NCBI GenBank assembly: GCA_000974665.1
Contig: BBSY01000002.1
Location: forward strand, 682,001 to 746,000
From: an alpha proteobacterium U9-1i
GTDB lineage: Bacteria; Pseudomonadota; Alphaproteobacteria; Caulobacterales; Aquidulcibacteraceae
Direction: 5' to 3'
Length of the DNA stretch: 64,000 nucleotides
Positions 16,857-26,706 of the stretch are shown in pieces (the stretch's first letter is position 1; each line of letters begins with the position of its first letter). The position numbers and the translations under genes were made by a program. The notes beneath the pieces were generated by a model. It was given only the letters and a program-made list of their open reading frames with translations, had not been told where the DNA came from and did not search any database.

Positions 16857-19457
16857 ATGACTGACGGTTCAGAACAGAAAGATACCGGCCGCAAGCCGCT
16901 GACGCTCACGCGCACCGCGAGCGCCGGCACCGTGCGGCAAAGTTTCTCGCACGGCCGCACCAAGCAGGTGACGGTCGAAGTGCGCGAGAAGCGTGCGATC
17001 ACCCGTCCTGGTCAAGCAGCGCCGGCGCCAAGCGCGCCTGGCCCTGGCGTGCCGCCGCCGATCGTGAAGGCGGCGAAGCCCGCAGCGCCCGCGGCCCCTG
17101 CCGAGCCTGCGCGCCGTCCGGCCACCGATGGCCGTGGGGTTGAGATCAGCGGCGAAGAAGCGCGCCGCCGCGAAGAGGCCGTTCGCAATGCGATGGCCGA
17201 GCGCGAAGCGCGCGACGCGAAAGCGCGCGCCGAAGAAGAACAACGCCGCGCGCTCGACGATGCGCAGCGCCGCAAGGCTGCAGAGCAAGCCGCTATCGAA
17301 GCGGAGGCCGAAGCGCGCCGCCGCGCCGAAGAAGCCGCGGTTACGGCTGAAGAGGAAGCCGCGCGTCCGCGTCCCGCCGCCGGCCAAGCGCCAGGTCAAG
17401 CCGCGCCCACGGCGCAGCAACCGGCCGGCCGCAACAACTCGGAATTGCTCGGCGAACTTGGCGGACGCTTGAAGTCCGCCGCGCGCCGTCCCGTCGCGCC
17501 CGTGCCCGTAAAGCCGGCGAAGAAGGGCGAACCCAAGCGCCGCGAAGGCCGCCTCACGCTCGACATGGTCGAGCGTGAGGTCGCTGGCGACGATGACCGC
17601 GTGCGTTCGCTCGCGGCGTATCGCCGTGCGCAGCAGAAGGAAAAAGAGCGCCGCGCCAAGATGATGGGCGGCGGTGAGCGCGAGAAGGTCGCGCGCGAAG
17701 TGATCATTCCGGAATCCATCACGGTTCAGGAGCTCTCGAACCGCATGGCGGTGCGCGTGGCCGACATCATCAAGTTCATGATGCGCCAGGGCCAAATGCT
17801 GAAGCAGAGCGACGAGCTCGACGCCGACACGGCCGAACTGATCGCGACGGAACACGGTCATAGCGTTCGCCGCGTCGCCGAATCCGACGTCGAAGAGGGG
17901 CTCGCCGGCGATATCGTCGATGACGACACCAACCTCGAACCGCGCCCGCCGGTCGTGACTGTGATGGGCCACGTCGACCACGGCAAAACCTCGTTGCTCG
18001 ATGCGCTGCGCCAGACTGACGTCGCCTCGGGCGAGCACGGCGGCATCACCCAGCATATCGGCGCCTACCAGGTCCGCCTGAAGGACGGCCAGCGCGTCAC
18101 CTTCCTCGACACGCCGGGCCACGCGGCTTTCTCCGCGATGCGCGCGCGTGGCGCGAAGGTAACCGACATTGTCGTGTTGGTCGTCGCAGCGGACGACGGC
18201 GTCATGCCGCAGACGATCGAAGCGATTCATCACGCGCGCGCCTCCGGTGCGCCGATCATTGTCGCCATCAACAAAGTCGACAAAGACGACGCCAATCCAA
18301 CGCGTGTGCTGACGGATCTGCTTCAACACGAGATCGTCACCGAAACTCACGGCGGCGATACGTTGAGCGTTGAAGTCTCCGCGCTGAAAAAGACCGGCCT
18401 CGACAAGTTGGTCGAGACCATCTTGCTTCAATCCGAAGTGCTCGATCTGAAGGCAAACCCGGATCGTCCGGCCGAGGCCACGGTGATTGAGTCCAAGCTC
18501 GACAAGGGCCGAGGCACGGTCGCCACGGTGCTGATCCAGAGCGGCACGCTCAAGCGCGGCGACATCGTGGTTGTCGGCGCCCAGATTGGTCGCGTTCGCG
18601 CGATCACGAACGAGCGCGGTCAGCAATTGCAATCCGCTGGCCCGTCCGAGCCCGTCGAGATCATGGGTCTCGAAGGCGTGCCGGAGCCAGGCGACACACT
18701 GAACGTGGTCGAGAACGAAAACCGTGCTCGCGAAGTCGCCAATTATCGCGGTCGAGCGAAGAAACTTCGCACCAGCGGCGGCGGTACGCGCACGGGCACG
18801 TCGCTCGAAAGCATGATGGCGAAGTTCAAGGATTCGACAGCGAAAGAGTTGCCGCTGCTGATCAAAGCCGACGTTCAAGGCTCGGCCGAAGCCATTGTCG
18901 GTTCGCTGGACAAACTGGCGCACGAGGAAGTCCGAGCGCGCGTGGTTCTCTCCGGTGTTGGCGCGATCAACGAATCTGACGTGCAATTGGCGAAGGGTTC
19001 AGGCGCCCCGGTCATCGGCTTTAATGTGCGTGCGTCCAAGGAAGCGCGCGACTTGGCCGAGCGCGAAGGCGTCGAGATCCGCTACTACGCGATCATCTAC
19101 GACCTGATTGACGACATCAAAGGCGTCATGTCCGGCATGCTCGCGCCGCACACGCGCGAAACCTTCCTCGGCAACGCCCAAGTGCTCGAAGTGTTCAACA
19201 TTTCGAAGGTTGGCAAGGTCGCCGGCTGCCGCGTCACCGATGGCGTGGTCCGCAAGGGCGCGAAGGTTCGTATCCTGCGCGACAATGTCGTGATCCAAGA
19301 AATGGGCGTGCTGTCCACCTTGAAGCGCTTCAAGGAAGAGGTGAACGAGGTCGTCAATGGCCAGGAATGCGGCATGAGCTTCGGCCAATTCCAGGACATC
19401 AAGCAGGGCGACGTGATCGAGTGCTTCAATGTCGAAGTGGTTCAGCGATCGCTCTGA
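16857..19457 (+). CDS. infB: Translation initiation factor IF-2
   Basis: An 867-residue IF-2, the GTPase that brings initiator fMet-tRNA to the 30S subunit. The N-terminal third is a long Ala/Glu/Arg-rich helical linker (about 85-210) before the IF2-N domain ([20 protein letters not shown]). The G domain begins with GHVDHGKT at residues 371-378, followed by DTPGHAAF and NKVDKDDA. Domains II, III and the C-terminal fMet-tRNA binding domain follow, with the conserved QGSAEA. The ATG at 16857 ([12 protein letters not shown]) is chosen; an in-frame extension upstream would overlap the ylxR-like gene by over 100 bases and is not IF-2-like. Confidence 0.97.
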   Translation: MTDGSEQKDTGRKPLTLTRTASAGTVRQSFSHGRTKQVTVEVREKRAITRPGQAAPAPSAPGPGVPPPIVKAAKPAAPAAPAEPARRPATDGRGVEISGEEARRREEAVRNAMAEREARDAKARAEEEQRRALDDAQRRKAAEQAAIEAEAEARRRAEEAAVTAEEEAARPRPAAGQAPGQAAPTAQQPAGRNNSELLGELGGRLKSAARRPVAPVPVKPAKKGEPKRREGRLTLDMVEREVAGDDDRVRSLAAYRRAQQKEKERRAKMMGGGEREKVAREVIIPESITVQELSNRMAVRVADIIKFMMRQGQMLKQSDELDADTAELIATEHGHSVRRVAESDVEEGLAGDIVDDDTNLEPRPPVVTVMGHVDHGKTSLLDALRQTDVASGEHGGITQHIGAYQVRLKDGQRVTFLDTPGHAAFSAMRARGAKVTDIVVLVVAADDGVMPQTIEAIHHARASGAPIIVAINKVDKDDANPTRVLTDLLQHEIVTETHGGDTLSVEVSALKKTGLDKLVETILLQSEVLDLKANPDRPAEATVIESKLDKGRGTVATVLIQSGTLKRGDIVVVGAQIGRVRAITNERGQQLQSAGPSEPVEIMGLEGVPEPGDTLNVVENENRAREVANYRGRAKKLRTSGGGTRTGTSLESMMAKFKDSTAKELPLLIKADVQGSAEAIVGSLDKLAHEEVRARVVLSGVGAINESDVQLAKGSGAPVIGFNVRASKEARDLAEREGVEIRYYAIIYDLIDDIKGVMSGMLAPHTRETFLGNAQVLEVFNISKVGKVAGCRVTDGVVRKGAKVRILRDNVVIQEMGVLSTLKRFKEEVNEVVNGQECGMSFGQFQDIKQGDVIECFNVEVVQRSL

Positions 19458-19464
19458 GGCGGCC

Positions 19465-20061
19465 ATGCGGGGATTGATGTTCGCCGCCGCTTTGATCGCG
19501 GCGGTTTCAGTCACAGGCTGCGATAGGCGCGACTCACGCAATGAGACGCCGACCGTGCGCGCCTCTACGGTGGTTGAGCCGGAAACCCGCGTCGATTCCG
19601 TGCCGCAGGAAGAGCCGGCGGTCGCGCGCTCGCAGTGGCGCGCCGCTAACGAGCAAGCCCGCTCCGTCGTCGGCAATTTGCGTGTCAGCCTGCAAGGCGC
19701 GCGCGGCGGCCCGGTGGTGTTCGCGTTCGCCAATGGTGTGACGGTGACCGCGCAGCCGATCTCCGTGGTGGCGGCGGACTCGCGCTCCGGTTCGGGTGGG
19801 CAAAGCTTCGCCGCTTTGATGGGCGGCGATCCGCGCGTCGATGCGTATCTTTACCGGGTGCTGACGGAGAACCTTTCCCGTAGCGCCACGCAGGGCGGCC
19901 TTTGCGCCGCCGATACCACGCGCCACATCGCTGTGAGCGAATTCGTGGATGGCTCCGGCCGCTGGGTGTTCAAGATCGCTGCGTTCAAGAGCGAAGCGCC
20001 TCCCGGCGTCGCCGGCGAGGATCCGCTGTTCTGCAGCGCGTACGCGTTCGCATCGCAATAG
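19465..20061 (+). CDS. Unknown lipoprotein embedded in the infB-rbfA interval
   Basis: A 198-residue protein with a lipoprotein signal (MRGLMFAAALIAAVSVTGC, lipobox VTGC) and a long charged linker. Two cysteines in the mature domain (LCAADTT and LFCSAYAF) could pair. I do not recognise the domain. It starts 7 bases after infB and stops 2 bases before rbfA, so it is a genuine part of the transcript and not a gap-filling ORF. This position is normally empty between infB and rbfA in other bacteria. A role in the envelope, coordinated with translation capacity, is conceivable but not shown. The ATG at 19465 puts the signal peptide first; an upstream in-frame ATG would overlap infB. Confidence 0.7.
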   Translation: MRGLMFAAALIAAVSVTGCDRRDSRNETPTVRASTVVEPETRVDSVPQEEPAVARSQWRAANEQARSVVGNLRVSLQGARGGPVVFAFANGVTVTAQPISVVAADSRSGSGGQSFAALMGGDPRVDAYLYRVLTENLSRSATQGGLCAADTTRHIAVSEFVDGSGRWVFKIAAFKSEAPPGVAGEDPLFCSAYAFASQ

Positions 20062-20063
20062 AG

Positions 20064-20477
20064 ATGAAGCGCCGCGGACACCGTGATGGCGGCCAGGCCG
20101 GGCCGTCGCAACGCCAGTTGCGGGCGGCCGAACTCGTACGCCATGCGCTCGTGGAGATTCTGTCGCGCGAAGATTTGCGCGATCCGGATTTGCAGAACGC
20201 GTCGATCACGATCGGGGAAGTGCGCGCTTCGCCGGATCTCAAGCATATGACGGCGTTCGTCGCGCCGCTCGGCTCTGGAGACGCCCGCGCGATCGCCGCA
20301 GGCCTCAACCGCATCGCCAGCTTCGTGCGCGGACGTCTGGCGCGCGGCATTGATCTCAAGTTCACGCCTGAGCTGCACTTTCAGCCGGACGTTTCGTACG
20401 ACGAAGTCCGTCACATCGATGAATTGCTGGCGAGCCCCGAGGTCGCGCGTGATCTGAAGCGCGGGGACGGCGAATGA
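20064..20477 (+). CDS. rbfA: Ribosome-binding factor A
   Basis: A 137-residue RbfA, a KH-fold protein that binds the 30S subunit near the 5' end of 16S rRNA late in assembly and is important in cold adaptation. Family segments are [40 protein letters not shown] and the C-terminal [21 protein letters not shown]. The ATG at 20064 follows the lipoprotein stop by two bases and is preceded by GCAATAGAG, a weak ribosome-binding site. The stop overlaps the truB start as ATGA. Confidence 0.95.
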   Translation: MKRRGHRDGGQAGPSQRQLRAAELVRHALVEILSREDLRDPDLQNASITIGEVRASPDLKHMTAFVAPLGSGDARAIAAGLNRIASFVRGRLARGIDLKFTPELHFQPDVSYDEVRHIDELLASPEVARDLKRGDGE

Positions 20478-21433
20478 GCCGCCGCAAGAAGGGTGAGGAA
20501 ATCTCCGGCTGGGTCGTTCTCGACAAGCCCGACAACATGACCTCCACCCAGGCGGTTTCCGCCGTTCGCCGTATCTTCAACGCTCAGAAGGCTGGCCACG
20601 CCGGGACACTCGATCCGCTGGCTTCCGGCATTTTGCCGATTGCATTGGGGGAGGCGACCAAGACCGTGCCTTGGCTGATGGAGGCGGAGAAGACCTACCT
20701 CTTCACCATCAAATGGGGCGCCTCCACCGATACTCAGGACCGGGAAGGCAAGATCACCGCCGAGAGCGACGTGCGCCCGACGCCAGAGGCGATCCGCGAA
20801 GCGCTCAAAGGCTTCCTTGGCGAGATCGAGCAGGTGCCGCCGCAATTCAGCGCGGTGAAGGTCGATGGCGAGCGGGCCTACGATCTCGCCCGCGCCGGCG
20901 AAGCGGTGGAACTGGAGCCGCGGCAGGTGGTCGTCTACGAGGCCGAATTGGCCGGGACCGAAGGCGCCGACCTGGCCACGGTTCGGGTCCGCTCTGGAAA
21001 GGGCTTTTATATCAGGGCGCTGGTGCGTGATCTCGCCGCCGTATTGGGTGCGGAAGCCCACGTCTGGCGGCTCCGCCGGGCTGCGGTCGGGCCCTTCCAC
21101 GAGGCCGATTCGGTGTCTCTCGACGCGCTTGTGGATTTAGGTCATAAGGGCGCCGCGTTCGAACGCCTCAGACCCGTTGAGACCGCGCTGGCCGACATCC
21201 CGGCGCTGGCCGTCAATGGCGAAGATGCTTTCAAGCTCAGACAAGGACGGCCTGTCGTTCTCCTTCCGCATGTGATGGAGGCGCTCAAGCCGAAATTCCG
21301 CGATCGCACCATTGCCGGACAGGACGCGTCCCGTGCGGCTTTGGCCCTTTTCGAGGGGCGTGCGGTGGCGCTGGGCGACGTGCGGGCCGGCCAGTTCAAG
21401 CCAACCCGCGTCTTTCAACTCAAGGACCTATAG
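20474..21433 (+). CDS. truB: tRNA pseudouridine(55) synthase TruB
   Basis: A 319-residue synthase that converts U55 of tRNA to pseudouridine in the T loop. The catalytic Asp47 is in [16 protein letters not shown], the family signature. [14 protein letters not shown] is the conserved N-terminal motif and [13 protein letters not shown] the conserved third motif. The C-terminal extension (about 250-319) is like that of other proteobacterial TruB proteins. It is translationally coupled to rbfA by an ATGA overlap and followed 9 bases later by rpsO with a GAGGAG ribosome-binding site. Confidence 0.96.
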   Translation: MSRRKKGEEISGWVVLDKPDNMTSTQAVSAVRRIFNAQKAGHAGTLDPLASGILPIALGEATKTVPWLMEAEKTYLFTIKWGASTDTQDREGKITAESDVRPTPEAIREALKGFLGEIEQVPPQFSAVKVDGERAYDLARAGEAVELEPRQVVVYEAELAGTEGADLATVRVRSGKGFYIRALVRDLAAVLGAEAHVWRLRRAAVGPFHEADSVSLDALVDLGHKGAAFERLRPVETALADIPALAVNGEDAFKLRQGRPVVLLPHVMEALKPKFRDRTIAGQDASRAALALFEGRAVALGDVRAGQFKPTRVFQLKDL

Positions 21434-21442
21434 AGGAGTCCG

Positions 21443-21712
21443 ATGTCGATTTCAGCAGAGCGCAAATCCGCGCTCATTAAAGACAATGCGCAAGGTTCAA
21501 AGGACACCGGCTCGCCGGAAGTCCAGGTGGCTATCCTGTCCGAGCGCATCACCAATCTGACCGAGCACTTCAAGGCTCATAAGAAAGACAACCACTCGCG
21601 CCAAGGCCTTCTCAAGATGGTCTCGCAGCGTCGTCGGTTGCTCGACTATCTGAAGAACAACGACACGAAGCGTTACACCGCTTTGATCGAAAAACTGGGT
21701 CTGCGCCGCTAA
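21443..21712 (+). CDS. rpsO: 30S ribosomal protein S15
   Basis: An 89-residue S15 primary binder of the 16S rRNA central domain. Diagnostic stretches are [35 protein letters not shown] and [11 protein letters not shown]. It has GAGGAG eight bases before the ATG. It precedes pnp, the usual rpsO-pnp order, but here a palindromic element of about 130 bp separates the two. Confidence 0.98.
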   Translation: MSISAERKSALIKDNAQGSKDTGSPEVQVAILSERITNLTEHFKAHKKDNHSRQGLLKMVSQRRRLLDYLKNNDTKRYTALIEKLGLRR

Positions 21713-21724
21713 GCGCGACCTGCT

Positions 21725-21855
21725 CCCCCTCCTCTTGAGAGGAGGGGGCGGGGGGTGGGGCGAGGCCCCACCGTTGCCAGCTTACGCAACAGCCGAAATT
21801 CCGAAGCGTGGAGTTTCACCCCACCCCCTAACCCCCTCCTCTCAAGAGGAGGGGG
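21725..21855. repeat. CCCCCTCC/GGAGGGGG palindromic element between rpsO and pnp
   Basis: A 131-bp element with CCCCCTCCTCTTGAGAGG..GGGGG at the 5' end (21725-21748) and a matching hairpin at 21832-21855. Between them lie GGGGGGTGGGG and CCCCACCCCC facing each other. It is the same architecture as the element inside trmB. In the transcript it would form strong hairpins in the rpsO-pnp spacer, where RNase III processing controls pnp in E. coli. An effect on pnp is inference. Confidence 0.85.
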
Positions 21856-21935
21856 AATTCGGCGCAGCAGAATCCGCTGTTGCGCATGCCGCTACGGCCG
21901 CCGGAGCATCGGCTCATCGGCCTGGAGTAAGATGT

Positions 21936-24173
21936 ATGTTCGATACCAAATCCGTTTCTCTTGATTGGGCCGGGCGCAAGCTCACGCTCGAAACCGGCCG
22001 CGTGGCCCGCCAGGCCGACGGCGCCGTGTTCGCCACCTGGGGCGAGACCGCGCTGCTCGCGACGGTCGTCTACGCGAAGGAAGCAAAGCCAGGTCAAGAC
22101 TTCTTCCCGCTGACCGTGAACTATCAAGAGAAGTATTTCGCCTCCGGCCGCATTCCCGGAGGCTTTTTCAAGCGCGAAGGCCGCCCGACTGAACGGGAAA
22201 CGTTGCTGTCGCGCCTGATCGATCGCCCGATCCGCCCGCTGTTTGTCGATGGCTTCAAGAACGAAGTTCAAGTCATCATCACGGTTTTGAGCTGGGACAA
22301 CGAGAACGAGTCCGACCTGCTCGCCATGGTTGCTGCTTCAGCAGCGCTGACGATTTCCGGGGTGCCGTTCATGGGCCCGATCGCCGCGAGCCGCGTGGGC
22401 TGGATCGACGGCAAGCCGCACTTGAACCCGACGATCGAGCAAATGAAGACGAGCGACCTCGATCTGGTCGTCGCCGGCACCGCCAACGCGATCATGATGG
22501 TCGAGTCGGAAGTGAAGGAACTCACCGAAGCGCAAATGCTTGAAGCGCTCTCGCTCGCGCACAAGGGCATGCAGCCGGTGATCGACGCGATCATCGATCT
22601 CGCCGAGAAGGCCGGCAAGGAGCCGTTCGACTTCGCGCCCGCCGATCACTCGGCGCTGCAAGCCAAGATCACGGGCCTCGTCGGCGCCGATCTCGCCACC
22701 GCCTACAAGGTGACGAAGAAGGACGAGCGTTACGCTGCCGTTGGCGCGCTGCGCGACAAGGCAAAGGCCGCGCTGGTGAAGAGCGACGCGAACCCGGACG
22801 GCGCCGACGCCAACGTGTTCAAGGAAGTGTTCAAGGCGGTCGAAAGCGAAGTCGTCCGCTCGCGCATCGTCAAGGAAAAGGGCCGCATCGACGGCCGCCC
22901 GGTCGATAAGGTGCGCCCGATCGAAAGCATGGTCGGCTTCTTGCCGCGCACGCATGGTTCGGCGTTGTTCACGCGTGGTGAAACGCAATCGATCGTCGTC
23001 GCCACCCTCGGCACCGGCGAAGATGAGCAATTCATCGACGCGCTCGGCGGCACCTACAAGGAGCGCTTCATGCTCCACTACAATTTCCCTCCCTACAGCG
23101 TCGGTGAAACTGGCCGTATGGGCGGCGCTGGCCGCCGGGAAATCGGCCACGGCAAATTGGCGTGGCGGGCGATGAAGGCAGTGCTCCCGACAGCCGAGCA
23201 ATTCCCGTACACGGTGCGTCTCGTTTCCGAGATCACCGAGTCCAATGGCTCGTCGTCAATGGCTACGGTTTGCGGTTCGTCGCTGGCGCTAATGGATGCG
23301 GGCGTGCCGATTTCGGCGCCAGTCGCCGGCGTCGCGATGGGCCTCATCCTCGAAGATTACGGCTTTGAAGTTCTGACCGACATCCTCGGCGACGAAGACC
23401 ATCTCGGCGACATGGATTTCAAGGTCGCCGGCACGCAGAAGGGCATCACCTCGCTGCAAATGGATATCAAGGTCGCCGGCATCACCGAGGAGATCATGAA
23501 GGTCGCCCTCGAGCGTGCCCACGGCGCCCGCCTTCACATTCTCGGCGAAATGGCGAAGGCCATGGACGCGCCGCGTGGTGAAGTTGGCAAGAACGCCCCG
23601 CGCATCGAGCAGATCAAAATCCCGACCGATAAGATCCGCGACGTGATCGGCACCGGCGGCAAGGTGATCCGCGAGATCGTGGAAAAGACCGGCGCGAAGG
23701 TGAACGTCGAAGACGACGGCACGGTGAAAGTGGCCTCCGCCAACGCCGAGTCGATCGAAGCGGCGATCAAGTGGATCAAGTCGCTGACCAGCGAACCGGA
23801 AGTCGGCCAGATCTACGAAGGCAAGGTCGTGAAGGTGATGGAGTTTGGCGCCTTCGTGAACTTCTTCGGCGCCAAGGACGGCCTCGTCCACGTCAGCCAG
23901 CTCGCGCGCCAGCGCGTCGAAAAGCCGGGTGATGTGGTCAAGGAAGGCGACACCGTGAAGGTGAAGCTCCTGGGCTTCGACGATCGCGGCAAGACGCGCC
24001 TTTCGATGAAGGTTGTCGATCAAGCCACCGGCGCTGACCTGACCGCGGAACTCGGCGAAGAGGCCGAAGATCACGGCCCGCGCGGCGACCGTCCGCCGCG
24101 TGGCGATCGTGGCGACCGCGGCCCGCGCCGCGACCGCGGTGATCGTCCGCGTCGCGAAAGCTCGGGCGACTAA
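21936..24173 (+). CDS. pnp: Polynucleotide phosphorylase
   Basis: A 745-residue PNPase, the phosphorolytic 3'-5' exoribonuclease of the RNA degradosome. Two RNase PH domains (about 10-230 and 310-530; segments [20 protein letters not shown] and [13 protein letters not shown]) are joined by an all-helical linker. A KH domain ([20 protein letters not shown], about 560) and an S1 domain ([20 protein letters not shown], about 625) follow, and the Arg/Gly/Asp-rich tail [13 protein letters not shown] is typical of alphaproteobacterial PNPase. The ATG at 21936 is supported by GGAG 9 bases upstream; an ORF extension to 21735 only reads through the palindromic element and is rejected. Confidence 0.97.
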   Translation: MFDTKSVSLDWAGRKLTLETGRVARQADGAVFATWGETALLATVVYAKEAKPGQDFFPLTVNYQEKYFASGRIPGGFFKREGRPTERETLLSRLIDRPIRPLFVDGFKNEVQVIITVLSWDNENESDLLAMVAASAALTISGVPFMGPIAASRVGWIDGKPHLNPTIEQMKTSDLDLVVAGTANAIMMVESEVKELTEAQMLEALSLAHKGMQPVIDAIIDLAEKAGKEPFDFAPADHSALQAKITGLVGADLATAYKVTKKDERYAAVGALRDKAKAALVKSDANPDGADANVFKEVFKAVESEVVRSRIVKEKGRIDGRPVDKVRPIESMVGFLPRTHGSALFTRGETQSIVVATLGTGEDEQFIDALGGTYKERFMLHYNFPPYSVGETGRMGGAGRREIGHGKLAWRAMKAVLPTAEQFPYTVRLVSEITESNGSSSMATVCGSSLALMDAGVPISAPVAGVAMGLILEDYGFEVLTDILGDEDHLGDMDFKVAGTQKGITSLQMDIKVAGITEEIMKVALERAHGARLHILGEMAKAMDAPRGEVGKNAPRIEQIKIPTDKIRDVIGTGGKVIREIVEKTGAKVNVEDDGTVKVASANAESIEAAIKWIKSLTSEPEVGQIYEGKVVKVMEFGAFVNFFGAKDGLVHVSQLARQRVEKPGDVVKEGDTVKVKLLGFDDRGKTRLSMKVVDQATGADLTAELGEEAEDHGPRGDRPPRGDRGDRGPRRDRGDRPRRESSGD

Positions 24174-24195
24174 GCCTCAAACGCATGCGCAAACG

Positions 24196-24229
24196 GAAAG
24201 CCCGTCCCGAAAGAGGCGGGCTTTCTTGT
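24196..24229 (+). terminator. Rho-independent terminator after pnp
   Basis: GAAAGCCCG (24196-24204) pairs with CGGGCTTTC (24217-24225), followed by TTG. It closes the long rimP-pnp transcription unit. Confidence 0.8.
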
Positions 24230-24246
24230 GCGTATGATCGCGGCAG

Positions 24247-24864
24247 TCACGCCGCTTTAGCGAACCAGAGCCGGCTCCACGTCACGCCAGCCACATAGGG
24301 CGAGTGAAAATCCTCGGAACTCACCGCGTGCAGCCCAAAGCTCGCCGCCAGAGCAATGGTTTCATCGGCGCCCACCTCGAACATGCGCCGCCCCTCGGGC
24401 ACGGGCCCGTGCCGCAAGCTCATCATCAATGATCCGCCACGGCGCACTAAAGCCGCGACCCCAGGCATCATCCGCGCCCGCTCGGTGGCATCGAAATGCA
24501 TCCACACCGCCGACATCCAAACCAGATCGAACGCGCGGCCGCAAACAGAGTCCAAGCCCGGTAGGCCATCGTCGATCCATTCTATGCTTGGATCGGGATG
24601 CAGCAGCATCGCACCTTCGCGCAGCTCTCGCGTTGGCTCGATCGCTGTCACCCGATCACCGCGCGCCGCGAACCAGGCCGCGTCGCGGCCGGTCCCAGCG
24701 CCGATGTCGAGAACGTCGAGCGGCGCCGACGGAATGAGATGCGCGACGCGAAAATGCGCGCCGTCGAAACCGATTTGCTCATACCGCTTCAGCAGGACAG
24801 GCGCTTCGGCGGCGTAGCCTTGCGCGCTGGCCAGCGGCGGCTTGCCCAGCCGATCAGACGCCAA
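24247..24864 (-). CDS. Class I SAM-dependent methyltransferase
   Basis: A 205-residue Rossmann-fold methyltransferase. Motif I is VLDIGAGTGRDAAWFAARG (about 50-68) and the acidic end of strand 2 is AIEPTREL; a post-II FDLVWMSAVWMHF follows. The start is TTG at 24864 with GAGGA eight bases ahead. There is no target-recognition domain, and the neighbours (pnp on the other strand, a DUF2007 gene upstream and divergent) do not suggest a substrate. The family group resembles small-molecule or UbiE-like methyltransferases. Confidence 0.82.
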   Translation of the reverse strand: MASDRLGKPPLASAQGYAAEAPVLLKRYEQIGFDGAHFRVAHLIPSAPLDVLDIGAGTGRDAAWFAARGDRVTAIEPTRELREGAMLLHPDPSIEWIDDGLPGLDSVCGRAFDLVWMSAVWMHFDATERARMMPGVAALVRRGGSLMMSLRHGPVPEGRRMFEVGADETIALAASFGLHAVSSEDFHSPYVAGVTWSRLWFAKAA

Positions 24865-24997
24865 TGTTCATTTCCTCGAGACCGCGCGGGTTGGCGTGCA
24901 GTCCGCCTTGGGAGGCAACGAATATAGCGACCTCAAGCAGAATTGTCTCGCCGGCAGCCGGCCCACTTTTCGCCGCTTGCCACGTTATGCTGCCGCC

Positions 24998-25231
24998 ATG
25001 TCTGATCTCGTCATCATTGCGCGCTTTTCCTCACGCGCCGAAGCTATTGTCGCGCAATCCATGTTGCGAGCTGCGGGAATCGATACGCTCATGCCGGACT
25101 TCAACGTGCTGATGGCGGAATTCGACCCGTCCATGATGGAGCACGGTTGGCGGCTTATGGCGCACGCCGATCATGCCGAAGAAGCATGTGCGATCCTAGC
25201 GGATGCAGAAGCACCGAGGCGCGACAGCTAG
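24998..25231 (+). CDS. DUF2007-like small protein
   Basis: A 77-residue protein with the opening VIIARFSSRAEAIVAQSMLRAAGI, typical of DUF2007 (putative signal-transducing) proteins, whose beta-alpha-beta fold resembles GlnB/ACT-like modules. LMAHADHAEEACAIL is the second family segment. No enzymatic motif is present. The ATG at 24998 is selected because the upstream in-frame extension is not family-like. Its TAG stop shares CTAG with the convergent membrane-protein gene. Confidence 0.72.
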   Translation: MSDLVIIARFSSRAEAIVAQSMLRAAGIDTLMPDFNVLMAEFDPSMMEHGWRLMAHADHAEEACAILADAEAPRRDS

Positions 25232-25638
25232 TCTCGCGTTCTTGCCGGCCAAGCCACGAGAAGGCCAAGTAGGGCGGGCGCGGTTATCAGCGCAAGGTCA
25301 AAGCCTAGCCGATTGGCATGCCCTTGAGCCATATCCGCGCCGTGCATCAGTGCGTGCAATAGCGGAAAGGCCGCGCCCGCCGCTGCAGCTCCCCATTGGC
25401 TTGGCTTCAACGCAAACAGCAGAAAGCCGAACGCACTCGCCAGAAACGCCCAGCCGACATCGGCGATGAAATGCGCGCCCGGCAATGGCCCCTCGATCGC
25501 GCGCCCCACCACGAATGAAAGCCAGCCGCGCGGATCGAGCAGCATGAACACCGCATTGGCGCCGTGAAACAGCGCTAGCGCAATCGCACCCAATCGTCGC
25601 AAACCCGCCTCCGTCGCGGAGAGGCTACCGGCGCGCAC
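25228..25638 (-). CDS. Small integral membrane protein of unknown function
   Basis: A 136-residue protein with about four hydrophobic segments: GAIALALFHGANAVFMLL, FLASAFGFLLFALK, a central Ala/Gly-rich AAAAGAAFPLLHAL and ALITAPALLGLLVAW. There is no recognisable motif beyond the membrane topology; the HALMHGADMAQGH loop holds three histidines. The start is GTG at 25638. It converges on the DUF2007 gene with overlapping stops and lies 49 bases before the fabI stop on the same strand. Confidence 0.65.
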   Translation of the reverse strand: MRAGSLSATEAGLRRLGAIALALFHGANAVFMLLDPRGWLSFVVGRAIEGPLPGAHFIADVGWAFLASAFGFLLFALKPSQWGAAAAGAAFPLLHALMHGADMAQGHANRLGFDLALITAPALLGLLVAWPARTRD

Positions 25639-25687
25639 TCAATTTCAAAAGGTCCAGTTGGCGCGCTGAGGCGGCGCCACTTGGGGC

Positions 25688-26503
25688 TTAAGGCTCAACC
25701 CCGTCCGGCACGCCCACGACGTGGAAGCCGCCGTCGACGTGAATGCATTCGCCGGCGACGCTCTTGCCCAGATCGCTCAGCAACCACAGTGCGCACCCGG
25801 CGACGCCTTCCATGCTGGTGTCTTCCTTCAGCAGGCTCCAGTCCCGCGCCGTCGTCATCAGCTGCTTGCCGCCGGAAATACCAGCCATGGCGAGCGTGCG
25901 CATGGGCCCCGGCGAAACCGCATTCACGCGAATGCCCTTCGGCCCAAGGTCGCGCGCCGCGTAGCGGGTGGATGCTTCAAGCGCGGCTTTGGCCACGCCC
26001 ATCATGTTGTAGTTCGGCACGACCCGCTCGCTGCCTTGATAGGTCAGCGTGATGATCGAGCCGCCGTTCGGCATGATCGCGCTCGCGCGCTTGCAGCAAT
26101 CGACAAACGAGAAGGCGGAGATGTCCATCGCCTGCTTGAACATCTCACGTGTCGTGTTGTCCACGAACGAGCCCTTGAGCGCGCTTTTGTCGGCGAAGGC
26201 GATCGCGTGGACCAGAAAGTCGATCGTGCCCCACTGCGCTTTCAATTCGGCAAAAGCCTTATCCATCGACGTATCGTCGCTGACATCAGCTTGGATCATC
26301 AGCTTCACGCCGATGGATTCGGCCAGCGGACGTACGCGCTTTTCCAGCGCTTCGCCTTGAAACGTGAATGCGAGCTCCGCGCCTTGCAGCGCAAGTTGCT
26401 TGGCGATGCCCCAGGCGATGGAGTGGTCGTTGGCGACGCCCATCACAACGCCGCGTTTGCGGGCCATCAGATTGCCTTTCGGCAGCGCCCATTCGTCGGC
26501 CAT
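25688..26503 (-). CDS. fabI: Enoyl-[acyl-carrier-protein] reductase (NADH)
   Basis: A 271-residue FabI, which reduces trans-2-enoyl-ACP in the last step of each fatty-acid elongation cycle and is the target of triclosan. The cofactor loop GVANDHSIAWGIAKQL is near the N-terminus, the catalytic Tyr-x6-Lys is in NYNMMGVAKAALE, and VSPGPMRTLAMAGI matches the substrate-binding loop. The ATG at 26503 has GGAGG correctly spaced. fabA and fabB lie about 1.2 kb away on the same strand, with two stress-type membrane genes between, so the usual fabA-fabB-fabI unit is split here. Confidence 0.95.
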   Translation of the reverse strand: MADEWALPKGNLMARKRGVVMGVANDHSIAWGIAKQLALQGAELAFTFQGEALEKRVRPLAESIGVKLMIQADVSDDTSMDKAFAELKAQWGTIDFLVHAIAFADKSALKGSFVDNTTREMFKQAMDISAFSFVDCCKRASAIMPNGGSIITLTYQGSERVVPNYNMMGVAKAALEASTRYAARDLGPKGIRVNAVSPGPMRTLAMAGISGGKQLMTTARDWSLLKEDTSMEGVAGCALWLLSDLGKSVAGECIHVDGGFHVVGVPDGVEP

Positions 26504-26627
26504 GCGAGCCTCCTGCTGATGCTAAAATAGCTGTCAGCACTTGGCAGATCGGGTGCGATTGGGTCAAGCGCGCACGCCGCATTTCGCCTTATTTGCCGGC
26601 GCTAAAGTGGCCTCACGGTCGTGTGAC

Positions 26628-26652
26628 GGAACCCTCATATCCGCGAAACGTT
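26628..26652 (+). promoter_or_regulatory. EcfG (general stress sigma factor) type promoter
   Basis: GGAAC at 26628-26632 and CGTT at 26649-26652 with exactly 16 bases between, matching the published EcfG/SigT consensus GGAAC-N16/17-CGTT of the alphaproteobacterial general stress response. Transcription would start near 26659 and reach the small membrane protein gene at 26707. Confidence 0.75.
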
Positions 26653-26706
26653 TCCTCCTCAGCTGGATAAACAGCGCGCGTGAGCGCGCGCCCGAAGGAG
26701 GACGCT

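Noticed and set aside
16869-18986. Long open frame (705 codons) antisense to infB
   Set aside because: It mirrors the codon pattern of the GC-rich infB gene, has no family motif or ribosome-binding site, and infB is certain. Similar antisense frames over nusA, pnp, aldehyde dehydrogenase and others were rejected for the same reason.
21735-21935. N-terminal extension of pnp through the palindromic element
   Set aside because: PNPase starts at the conserved [11 protein letters not shown] with a good ribosome-binding site. Unlike in trmB, the element here is upstream of the gene and only happens to be open.
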